This document shows, piece by piece, positions 43,894 through 54,700 of a DNA stretch of 60,000 nucleotides (positions are counted from its first letter, which is position 1; every line of letters starts with the position of its first letter). The translations under genes were made by a program, and so were the position numbers. Below the pieces are notes generated by a model that saw only the letters and a program-made list of their open reading frames with translations, was not told the DNA's origin and searched no databases. The stretch is from Nematostella vectensis (Eukaryota; Cnidaria; Anthozoa; Actiniaria; Edwardsiidae). Location of the stretch: contig NC_064034.1 in assembly GCF_932526225.1 (NCBI RefSeq), forward strand, positions 12,538,887 to 12,598,886. The letters run 5' to 3'.

Positions 43894-44503
43894 AAAGAGA
43901 CAGAGAAACCTGAAAAACAACATAAACATACAGTTGGCCTGACTTAACTTGAGCCATATTAAAAAGTAAGCTAAAATAGGAAAAGAAAATTAATATGCCA
44001 CTTTTCAAATTAACAATACAAATACTCTGTAAAAGACACACAAAACAAGCTTCTTGTGAAGCTCGTAAAGATTTAAGAAAGTACCTTTTTTCTGGGACAC
44101 AAATCAAGTCGAGTGAGATAACTCGCACGCCTTGCAGCGCGCCTGGTTTCCTTTCCCAAGAGACTTGACGCCTGAATACAGATCTCGTTTTCCACTGGCG
44201 CTGGAGGAACATAGAAATCAATGTCAGTTGTTCTTCGATATCCACAAAAAGATATCTTTGCAAATCCTTTATCATTATTATAACGACCCCTTCGTGCCTT
44301 ATATACCCAAATTTAAGGATATTGAAACAAACCTGCAGTGGGTAGATAACGTTCTTGTGTTTATTTTCGTCCATCCGTCTGACACAAGTTATTAAGATCG
44401 CGCACCTCTGATATTTGTTTTATATCAATAACATATTCAATAAATGGTGATTTTTTTCCATCTATTTATACTTTTGGATATAAGATATTTCATTACTCTC
44501 GCC

Positions 44504-44536
44504 CCCAAAATTATACAGAAAATGTATAATTTTGGG
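44504..44536. repeat. Perfect 13-bp hairpin
   Basis: cccaaaattatac, a 7-base loop, then gtataattttggg. The stem is perfect. It lies in an AT-rich region with no gene nearby, so no function is assigned. Confidence 0.75.
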
Positions 44537-45599
44537 TTGTTCAACATGCGGCCGTTTTACAGTGTCAAGAATTTTATTTTTATTAATATTTTCTTTATTA
44601 AAAATTCGGTTCGATTGATAAAAAACCATAGTATCATAATTTTATTTTACGTTGTCACCGAAATGAACACGAGAATCAAGAAACAAATAGCTTCTTGTTT
44701 TTTTTATTATCAAAGGCAGCAACAAAAAAAGACGACAAAAAAGTTATGTTCCATAGTCGAGTCGTATGTGTTTTTATCAGTTTATTTATAATTAAACTGA
44801 GCTGGTAATTAGGTTTGGACGGAAAATAAACTTTTTTACATTTTCAATAATCTGGCAGCCGAAATAAGGGACCAACCATTCGCTGTCTTTTGGTATCAAT
44901 TCCCTAAAAAGCACTTGCAAAAGCTCTAGCTAAAAGATGAAGCAAAAATAACAGAAAATCAAGCAGCCTAAATGGCCGCGAAAAAAAAATCGAGACAAAT
45001 GAGAAAAATAAGCAATGTCGGTCCCTAAAATTGCTATGTCAATAAAAGAAGATTCTGGCTATTATTTTAACACATTTGGTAAAATGATTGTGTGTGGCAA
45101 GTGTTTTCATGCTTTTTAAGAGATATCTTCGTTTTTTATTATTAAATGCTTGAGCGCAATAATAAGATACATATCAATATTTGGGTGACCTTCAAACCCG
45201 CTCGGTCAATCTCTGGGAGGCCTGGGTCTAAGGGCTTTTCAAGATTAGTGAGATGAAAATTTAACCAAGCTGTCAGGTTTTTTGGACAAATTCTTGCCAC
45301 GAGTCTCAAAATGACAGGAATCAGCATTTTTCACCATATTTTCTGGAGATCAGGGAGCGGGAAAACTTTAGCTCTTCTAAATATGGGCATCAATGACCAT
45401 ATAAGGCAATGCAAACGAAGGACACTATCCTTGGGGAATATGTTTGATATGATTATTGTTCGCTTTTTACAAGCGCTATATTATTAAATTAATGTGTGTT
45501 GCGTTTGCAAAGACCTCCTGTCCGATTCGGCCCTGAGGTCCTAGACACAAATATGTCCCGATTTTGGAATTATATCCCGACAAGTGTAGCTAATTGATA

Positions 45600-45880
45600 C
45601 AAATTTTAAAAAAAAATGATAATCAAAAAGCAATTATCAAATTTGATGAAAATTTATATCAATTTACTTGATGGTTTTCAACTATCATCAGCAGTCGATA
45701 ACAATTGAAACTCACTCATTTTTTTTTCCCTTTATCAAATCGAGTTGACTCGATTATCAATTTTTATAAAGTAGATTAGTAACCAATGTCTCTCAATTAG
45801 AATTTTGATTATCATTTTTTATCAATAAGGCTCACCCGAATTTTGATTATCAACTTTATAAATTTTTATATCAATTTTGT
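45600..45880. repeat. Cluster of ttgataa / ttatcaa words
   Basis: About a dozen copies of ttatcaa or its complement (gattatcaa, atcaattt, tttatatcaa) in 280 bases on both strands, far above what the surroundings show. It looks like a decayed AT-rich palindromic repeat. Confidence 0.5.
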
Positions 45881-46640
45881 CTAAGTTGAATTGGTCCACT
45901 AATCCATCATTCGGGTCGGATACAACAAAATACATAAAGTGCGTTTAATTTTGCATTGTGAAGAGAAGCCCAGCTTAAAATTCTGGCTAAGGGCCTGTAT
46001 TGTGCATTAATTTGTCCCTGTATGACTGATTTGTAAATGGCATTTTACCACTTAACATAATGTAGAATTTTACCCCCCCCCCCCCAAAAGTCTTGAATCT
46101 TTGTGGGCTTTCTCAAGAGAGTGCGCAATTTGGGGCATACGTTCATTCTGTTATTAAACGGAAAAAAGCTTATCATTTTTTTTTAACAAATAAACATTGC
46201 GAAACGATATCAAGGTGAAAATTTCGATTAATTAAGCTATGAAAAGCATTCACAGGCAAGGTATTTTGTAAATATTTTCCGCTTTGTTGAAATTGAGAAA
46301 AACGCAAACATGACCGAGGCAATTAGAACCACACATAATAAGTCTCTACATTATCAAATCATTATTTGTTCGCTTATTACTAACTTAGGTCTCTTCTGTC
46401 TCGGACCGCGCCCGCTTTTTTACGAAACACCGGAATTTAACTGCTTATCTAAAAAAAAAGCTTTTGAAATGGAAAATTGCATTTTAAGATTTTCATCAAA
46501 CAGGTGGTGTGAGACCTGTCAAATATTCGCTCGCTTTGAATGGTTATCAAGTGGGGAATTCCTATAAGAAAAGGTAACTACTTTATTCTCTTATAAATTG
46601 CCTTCATCAAGGCGAATGTCATCAGCTTTGATAAGTCAAG

Positions 46641-48739
46641 ATGTCGTTGGTGTCTTTTTGCTCGCTTGTGCTCGTGGTGGCTGTATCGTGTTGGCAGGGT
46701 TCGGCCCTCAAGTGGACAAACTGCGGTAATACTTGTTTCATTATTCGGAAGTTTAGTAGAGGATCCGTTTGAAATAGCACAAACTCGGAAATGACTCGAA
46801 TGAACTCGAAACTCTTTCCGGGGTTTTTAGAAAGTCATAGACAAATTTGATTTTTTTTATTCAATATTGTGAAAACAAATTATGTGAAGAGATCTCGAAA
46901 TAACAATCTAAAACAAAGTTTTAAACTGCATTCCTTTCAGTTCAATTTAAATCAAAATACCGCTTCAATAGCTTTTCCAAGTCACAAGTCAGTCGACCGA
47001 AATGGACGCTCTCTTACAGGATGACTTGTGCAAGTCGATTCATTCTCTCCATTCTGTAAAAGAATAGATCCGAGGGTCAAGCGTTTCTTAAGGGAACAAG
47101 GAGTAACAAAAACTCAAAAAGGAAAATAAAATTAAATGTACCACCAAAAATTGATCGGTATTTCTCATTCACAAAAGTCCTGACCATTATATCTGTTAAA
47201 ATCTCTTATTATGGGTACTTTTGTGATGTTCTGTTTACTTTGATAATTTAAGGAGAAAAAGAAAGTCCAGTAAAAGTGACAACCTTGCGTTTGAAGCCTA
47301 ACCCCATTATTGTGGAGCAAGGGAAGGAAGTCAGGTTTTCCGGGAGTGTCGAGGTGAAGGGAAAGGTCGGATCTACGTATAAACTGAAGACAGAGGTGGT
47401 AAAGAACCCTGGGTATTGGTACGCCATGACCTTAGGCTGCTACGGCTCATTTGGAACGTGGTGAGTGATGAGACGATCCCTGGAAGTCGTGACGGGATAC
47501 CTGTAGTTTGCGGGCTTTCCACAAAGTTCCTTACCGCAGAAAAGCAGAGTGAGGTTTTCGTAGCAGAAAAAAGAAAAGTGCTTGATCAGTCGTTATTATT
47601 TTATTTGCCAACTGGTAATCAACCAACACTTTGCTTGATTTTTTTTTTCCCAAAAAATATATTTTTTTTTACAAATCCGAGGTCCGGATCGTAGGATACC
47701 AGACTTTACTAGAGCCAGTCAGAGCACACGATTTAATGGATACCGGACATCAAAAATATAGTTATTAGTTATCAGATTTGGTTAGGTGGTGAATTTTAGG
47801 ATCATCAGCCAAATTATTTTCTGACACCCATTCCGGTGTCTCTTTACGGCCTCCCATTGCATTTCCCTTCTTGTTATTTTAGGGGGATTAGGTAACGTCA
47901 CTGTGTGATGAAACTTCACATTTCTTCCATTCATACATTCAAAAATATGTTTCGCTAAACGCCGATTCACGTTTTTATTTCGGCTCAACCCCATAATTCT
48001 GACGAAATTGTTTTCTTTGTTGGCATGGGGTCTAACATTGACACCTGCATGCGTTTCAAGGAATCAATCCCAATTCCTGAAAGAGTTTTTTTATGCAAGA
48101 AGTCACAAAGTTAAACTCCTCCATATATAAGACCGCCTCCCCACCCCCAACTTGACTCCCTCCCTTTCTACACTCATGTGTAATAACGTAATCACACAAT
48201 TGTCTGGTGGTTCTGGCTCTTCCTTTCAGTGAATACACAGACTTAAAGTGTGAGCAGATGCTACCATTCCTTAAGGTCCCCTCGTGCCCTCCCCCCAAGG
48301 GGACCTACGAGCTTAAAGAGCGCAGAATGACGATTCCTCACCTCAGCATTCCTTCTTTTCTAACGAATGTAAGTACGCAGGAGGGGAATGTGTCTCCCTC
48401 ATCCCTCCCCTCCCCCCTTTTTTCTCTCCCTCCACAAAAGAAATAGTAAAAAGTTATAATATAATTTCCTTCCGCCATTGCTCAGTAGCTATTTGCGTCA
48501 CTGCAAGTGTTTTAGAGCTGAGCTAATGATACGATGCTTATTGTTCTAGGGACTGTTTCATTTAAAGCTAAGCTGACGATCTGATGCTTATTGTTCTAGG
48601 GACTGTTTCATTTAAAGCTCAGCTAATGATCTGATGCGTTTTGTTCTAGGGACTGTATTCAATTAAAGCTGAGGTTTTTGACCAACGGACTGACGAATTG
48701 TTGGCTTGCGCTGAAGTGGAAGTAACGGCGACATCATAG
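46641..48739 (+). CDS. GM2-activator-like secreted ML-domain protein
   Basis: Four exons: 46641-46725, 47253-47460, 48230-48368, 48650-48739; 173 residues, frame kept. Exon 1 encodes a signal peptide (MSLVSFCSLVLVVAVSCWQG) and the mature start ALKWTNCG. Exon 2 has VTTLRLKPNPIIVEQGKEVRFSG, the hallmark of GM2 activator and related ML-domain lipid-binding proteins. Exon 3 has YTDLKCEQML...VPSCPPPKGTYEL...IPHLSIPSFLTN, and exon 4 GLYSIKAEVFDQ...LLACAEVEV ending in TAG. Such proteins hold lipids in a beta cup, in lysosomes or outside the cell; the exact lipid is unknown. The start ATG is the only one giving a signal peptide. A poly(A) signal lies at 48845. The acceptor of exon 4 is copied upstream by a 50-bp repeat. 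Confidence 0.9.
48536..48674 (+). repeat. 50-bp repeat copying the last acceptor of the GM2A-like gene
   Basis: ttgttctag followed by ggactgtttcatttaaagct occurs at 48541 and 48591, and the real acceptor plus exon start (ttgttctag, ggactgtattcaattaaagc) at 48641. The spacing is exactly 50 bases each time. The two upstream units carry intact acceptors but diverged exon sequence. Confidence 0.92.
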
Positions 48740-48844
48740 ATCTACATCAAATTAGCAAAACTTCAATTATCAAACATCAGACTTTTTTTCTACTTGTAAT
48801 GCTATATATGTATAATGTAGTTTGCATGTATGATAAAGGAATCA

Positions 48845-48850
48845 AATAAA
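48845..48850 (+). terminator. Poly(A) signal AATAAA of the GM2A-like gene
   Basis: Canonical hexamer 106 bases after the stop codon, giving a short 3' UTR. Confidence 0.7.
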
Positions 48851-50200
48851 GTTGAAGAAAATATATAAATTGCGTCGTGTGTCGTAATGTATGTCCCACA
48901 AAATTATTATACTTAATAGTCTATTTATTTAGCACGTATACACGGATGGGGAATAAATCCAAAAAAGAAATGATATATACATCTATATTTACATATGCAG
49001 GAATGCACCAAACACTGGTTGCCGACTTTGCCACAGAATACACTGTTGTTACCATGGCTTTTCCCAACAGGGAATCTAAGAAATTGAAATCCAATTGTCT
49101 AGTTATAAATTGATTAACACCCAGTGCTCTAAGATAAATTAACACAAGCTTGCCAAACTTCAGACTACCAGTAATTCGCAAGTAAACTAGTAAAGAAGAC
49201 TAACATCATGGGTATACAAGTAAGTCTCTAATTTTCCTCCATAAATCAAGGCGGGTTTTAGTTTTCCTTGTGTAAATAAGAACAACTTTTCCAGCTTTTA
49301 TGTATTTTTGTTATAAGTGAATTTTTAAAGTTTTTCGTCGTGCTTTGCCTTTATTCCATCACAAAACACGTAATATCTTGATGTTAACCAGTTTCGAATT
49401 CGCTGATGCTGTTAAAGCGTTGTTGATAGCATAACGGTATTTTAGCGTTTTCCATTCCTGTGCTTGCATGAACAGGTGGATACAGTATATAATCGCACTG
49501 CTATCATATAATCGTTATTTATATGTATTATATGGTATAATGTTATATATATACGAAAGACTGTATTATTATCTTCTTAGAAAAAACGATCCTGGAATTA
49601 ATTTTGCATTTTGCGTTTGCTCACTAATAAAGAAATTTGTCTGCTAAACTCAATTGAAGCTGGATTGAAGAAAGTGCAACTATTAACTATCGATGCTATC
49701 TAGGCAGCCATTTATTTATTCATTTAAATGTTAACAAATAATGTTTTTGTTATACGATATATGTGTTTTAAATCAAGTTATTGTTATTTATCGCATTTGT
49801 TTAATTCTCTTTTTATTCCTTTTCATCGGAGTTATTCTTATACAGTATACAGTAGCGGGTTGAATTTTTACATTGATTCATCGAGAATCATCAGGTCCCG
49901 GCTTACATAAGCAAAATATTTGTATTTCAGGTCGAAAATTCAAGAACTTCCGTGAGAAAATTCCCACCCTTGAGTTCCCCCCTAATAGCTTTGTCTGTAT
50001 CGTTTTCAATATTTAATGCGGTCGAGATTACAAACAGGAAACCAACTTATTACGGAAGGTTCATGAAACCAACAAAAAAAAAGTAGAAATAGACAACTCT
50101 TTAATATTCTAGTTGGCGGCAATATTTTGTTTGAAATATGAAATACCTAACGTACCATTAACAGCACAGGTAGCCCAGGCTCACGGCGAGTGTATGTTAA
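48851..50200. other. AT-rich intergenic, nothing recognised
   Basis: No exon, repeat array or inverted element stands out in this stretch. Short ORFs have no supporting features. Confidence 0.4.
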
Positions 50201-50533
50201 TTACAGAGTTTGTATGAGCGTACAGAGTTTGTATAAGCGAACAAATCTCGTTGAAATAGATATGCTGATTTGAAAATAAAACAGTAGCTTGACGTCAAAC
50301 CCGCCATAATTTGCTATTTTAAGCTGTTTTAGCAGCTGCGGATTTTTCCCGTCGCCTTCTGTATATAAAATAGACAAGGTTGCAAACTCCGACAACCAAC
50401 AAATTCCAAAGTGCTCAACAAATCCACCGATCCTTTCGAAATCCAGACTCGCACGGCAAAATAAACCTCGCAGAATCATAGCACACATATTTATCCTTCC
50501 AACCATACCTTTTGATCGCCTTTTTGTCCCCAT
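50201..50533 (-). CDS. Unrecognised 110-codon ORF
   Basis: An uninterrupted minus-strand ORF with two possible internal starts. Its composition is protein-like (for example GGFVEHFGICWLSEFATLSILYTE) rather than low complexity, but I see no domain, signal peptide or clear splice sites. It directly abuts a minisatellite. It could be a real small gene, part of a dispersed element, or chance. Confidence 0.25.
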   Translation of the reverse strand: MGTKRRSKGMVGRINMCAMILRGLFCRASLDFERIGGFVEHFGICWLSEFATLSILYTEGDGKNPQLLKQLKIANYGGFDVKLLFYFQISISISTRFVRLYKLCTLIQTL

Positions 50534-50613
50534 TTAGCCGTTTGGGCGGCGAGAATCTTTCTTTTGAATTTGAAAATATTCGTGATAGCTCGATGGGCCG
50601 ACGCTCGATGGAC

Positions 50614-51010
50614 GGGGGAAGTTTTTATAAGAGGGCCAAAGTTTGTCGCGACAAACTTTGAAGTAGCGGGGGCAGCTTTTATAAGAGGGCGACGAACGTT
50701 GAACTAGCGGGGCAATTCTTATAAGAGGGCGACACAACTTTGAGCTTGGGGTAGCTGTAGTGATTGTTTTGAAGAATCACTTGACTGAGTTTGAAACAGC
50801 GGGTGTGCAGTTTCAAAGAAAGGGCGACGATTCAAACTAGCGGGCGAAGTTTTTAGAAGAGGGCGACAAACTTTGAAGTAGCGGGCGAAGTTTTTAGAAG
50901 AGGGCTACAAACTTTGAAGTAGCGGGGGCAGTTTTTATAAGAGGGCTACAAACTTTGAAAGAGCGGGGGAAGTTTTTATAAGAGGGCGACGAACTTCGAA
51001 CTACAGGGGG
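50614..51010. repeat. Roughly 45-bp minisatellite, about nine units
   Basis: Units built from agcgggggaagtttttataa, gagggcgac and aaactttgaa, with much length variation. Each carries a G run. No gene edge is copied. Confidence 0.85.
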
Positions 51011-51324
51011 CAGTTGTTTTATCTCACACAGAGGGTGTTGTTAATTTTGAAACTAACGGCGCGCCATAGTTTCACGAGGTTCCGGAATATAAGGTGAACA
51101 GTTGTCCGGGTGACCGTCCGTCGTAGCAAACAAAAACAACTCGGTTTTAAATATTTAATGAGAAAATAACTAGGAAGTTACATCTGCATTCACGAGCTAG
51201 CTCACAGAGCCTTTGTTTTTTTCTGTACTCGTCAAGTATGCGACACTGTTGTTAAACATGGTTTTTACAATAGTGAAAATTTCACGAAACACAAAAGAAG
51301 CAAATGTCAGTTCGACTAAGGTTA

Positions 51325-51645
51325 AGGAGGGGGGGGGGTGGTGAATAAATCCGCCGATCCGCATTATTTTCGGGGCAAATCCGTGGATCCGCAGATATTT
51401 TTAGATCCGCATGGTTTGACAGATAAACAATAGCATCGATTGAAATTCATTTAAAATCCGAAATTCGACCGTCAAAGCAGTCAAAATCCGAAATCCGTGC
51501 CCAAATTGTCAACAGATCCGTGATCCGCTGTATTTCTAAAATCCGCCAATCCGCTGAAATAATCTTCAAAATCCGTAATCCGTGAGCATTTCGGGGCCGA
51601 ATTCGCCGATCCGCGAACCTGTTCACCCCCCCCCCCCCCCCCCGT
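51325..51645. repeat. atccgc-rich element between poly(G) and poly(C)
   Basis: About fifteen occurrences of atccgc or aatccg in some 260 bases, bounded on the left by gggggggggtggtgaa and on the right by gttcaccccccc. These two borders are inverted relative to each other, so this may be a self-complementary element. Confidence 0.6.
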
Positions 51646-51775
51646 TAAGATCAGCAAAAAGCCTTAGCTGCTACCTTAAACACTATTTTGTCGTGTGATT
51701 TTCAATACAGTGTAATTGCAGTAATTGATTCTTTTTCACCAGTTGCCAAAAATAATCCAGTTGCAAACACTGGCT

Positions 51776-54700
51776 ATGCTTTCCGTCCTGCTTCTATCGC
51801 CGTCAGGGACGTCTGCCGACACCATTTTCCGCGATAATGAAATGTTCACTGAGGCCTTATTCAAGACATTGGTCGCTACTAAGCTCGATGTTCCCCCCAA
51901 ACGCAAGATATCAAATTCTGATGCAATCGATTGTGTGCTTGAATGTCTAAGAGATAAGGCCTGTCAGTCGGTCAATCGTCGACATGGCGACTCATTGTGC
52001 GAGCTGATTGGTACAAACAAGTTTCAGGACCATTCTGCGCTCAAGACATCCACCGACTACGATCACTTTTATGTGACGGTAAGACGCGTTCGGAAAGAGC
52101 ACCCCTCGTGGGTGAGGAGGAGGCAAGGGTTGTCTATCCCTAAAAAGAATTTAAGTCTCCAAATCTTTATTGTGATTTCCGTGTTAGTAACACACTTCTC
52201 TTGTTTTCGACACACCCCTCCCACAGAAGACCGATGGGCAACTTTGAAGTTAGGGAAGGGTCATTGTTTTATAGGGGGCTGCTACGTTTGGGGGAGGGTT
52301 GCGATTTTTTTTATGTTAATTTCGGTAGGGCCTGAAACTTTGAAACATGGTTTAGGGAGGGCTTTATATTTAAAACAGATATTCTGTTCAATTTACCAGC
52401 CTCCTAAAAGTCTGGAATTTCTTCTTTTTTTTTCAGACACCCTACAAAATAGATAAATGAATGTGATGCGCCTTCTGCTTGCACTTTCATGACTTTCGTT
52501 TCGCTAGCGTTGTAAACTATTATCCCCTAAAGTGTGGCTTCTCCCTTTTTTATCTTTTGCAGTTTTGGTTTTATTTAATCACTGAATCTGCAAATTTTAT
52601 CAATTCATGTCAAAGTCTCCCCTTACTAACTTTTCAGATTGGTGATATGTAAAGATATGTAAATAAGATTTCATTTGGGAATTTCATGAGGGAGCATGCC
52701 CCCAGACCCCCCTATACAATATTATTTACACACCTGAATATGGGCTTAGAAAAACTCACTTCTTCATAAATCATCCATTCTGATTGTCTGAGCTACTAAC
52801 CGTTTAATCCCTAAGTCAGTGTCCCCCCATGCACACAACAATTTGGCATGCGGGGGGAGGGGGAGGGGGCTGTGTTTGTCTCCCCACAATTTTAATAATT
52901 TGAAACAGTGGCACTCAGGTCATATTCCGGTTAAAAAAATATAAAGCATATTTTGTTTTCTTGGCAAAAGGCCCAACCCAATTTCTTTGTTTGTACTGCA
53001 CAGATTTTAACTGTGTTAACTACATTTGTGGGCAATTTCTTAAGTTGCAATTGTGGGTTTATTACATTTGCGGGCGTTTATTACATTTTTGGGCTCTGCT
53101 CTCCGATACGGTTATATAAACTTCTTGTGCTCCTGAACGTGCAGTACGTAGAGCATCATACAACTAAACTATAATTTCAATATACTAACCAATACGCTTT
53201 TTTTTCTGTTCTGGGGGAGGGTCACCATTTTTTATCGTCTTTTTGGAGGAGGGTCGACATTTTTGTGCTTTAGATTGGGGGAGGGTCACCATTTTTGTGC
53301 TTAGATTGGGGGAAGGTCACCATTTTTGTGCTTAGATTGGGGGAGGGTCACCATTTTTGTGCTTAGATTGGGGGAGGGTCACCATTTTTGTGCTTGGGGA
53401 GGTTCATCATTTTTGTGCTTGGGGAGGGTCACCATTTTTGTGCTTAGATTGGGGGAGGGTCACCATTTTTGTGCTTAGATTGGGGGAGGGTCACCATTTG
53501 TGTGCTTGGGGAGGGTCACCATTTTTGTGCTTAGATTGGGGGAGGGTCACCATTTTTGTGCTTGGGGAGGGTCACCATTTTTGTGTTTAGATTGGGGGAG
53601 GGTCACCATTTTTGTGCTTAGATTGGGAAAGGGTCACCATTTTTGTGCTTAGATTGGGGGAGGGTCACCATTTTTGTGCTTGGGGAGGGTCACCATTTTT
53701 GTGCTTGGGGAGGGTCACCATTTTTGTGTTTAGATTGGGGGAGGGTCACCATTTTTGTGCTTTAGATTAGGGGAGGGTCACCATTTTTGTGCTTGGGGAG
53801 GGTCACCATTTTTGTGCTTGGGGAGGGTCACCATTTTTGTGCTTAGATTGGGGGAGGGTCACCATTTTTGTGCTTTAGATTAGGGGAGGGTCACCATTTT
53901 CGTTCTTTAGATTGGGGGAGGGTCGACATTTTTGTGCTTTAGATTAGGGGAGGGTCACCATTTTCGTTCTTTAGATTGGGGGAGGGTCGACATTTTTTAA
54001 CAAGAAAAAAGTTCAACTTAGCAGCCCTCTCCCTATAAATAATGACCTTTCCCTTATTAGAAGTTCGTCGCAGAAACACTTAAGTAAAGAAAACAACTCT
54101 CCCTGAGAGATTTGAGACGCGTGAGAAGCTCAAAGAAACGTAAACAAAGAAGAACAGCACTCATAGAGAACCAAAATTTGAGGAAACTTGACATTTCTTG
54201 TGTTTAACCTTTTGTAAACAACCGCTTAGCATCATGTCAAAGCGACATCACAATTGGCATAACAATGTCCGCTTGCAGACAATGTCCGCAAGCAGATAAC
54301 TGCTTGGAAGAGACACAAAGTTTTTAGCATTGTATAATTTTTATTTCAGTCAGAGTGTGATCGCCACCCGTGCCGCGATGGCGACTTCTGCCGGCCCCAT
54401 TACGGTGAGGGATCATACCGGTGTGACTGCAGAGAAAACTACACAGGACCTGTGTGTGGTATGTAGAATGACTGTGTAGGGTGAAAATAAAAGAAGTGTT
54501 GGTAAAAGATCATAAGAGCGTCTGTCATCTACCCTACTGGTCATTTCCTTTTAATGGTTGTGGGAGGATATAGTGCACATTCATACTAAAAGTTTCGTTG
54601 CTTTTTCGCTCGGTCTCTGCCTTATTAAGACATTGCATACCATGTTTGATAGTCCGCTTTTTTCTTTGGCCGCTAAATGGTGTCAGAAACGGTGTCAATG

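Larger units (their letters stand above)
41066..46640. other. Gene-poor interval
   Basis: No convincing exon in about 5.5 kb. It holds the MITE at 41881-42139, a gcggt-rich tract, a 66-bp duplication, a perfect hairpin and a cluster of ttgataa words, each listed separately. ORFs of 87-162 codons are present on both strands but have no domain, signal peptide or splice pattern. Confidence 0.5.

Noticed and set aside
43886-44374. 162-codon minus-strand ORF overlapping an 87-codon plus-strand ORF
   Set aside because: No domain or splice signals, AT-rich surroundings, and the two strands compete without evidence for either.
51725-51775. Earlier start for the apple-EGF-discoidin protein
   Set aside because: The longer frame begins at a TTG, not ATG; the ATG at 51776 gives a plausible signal peptide.
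52079-52456. Read-through extension of exon 1 of the same gene
   Set aside because: A consensus donor (gtaaga) ends the domain at 52078 and the next EGF exon is in phase; the extension is intron.
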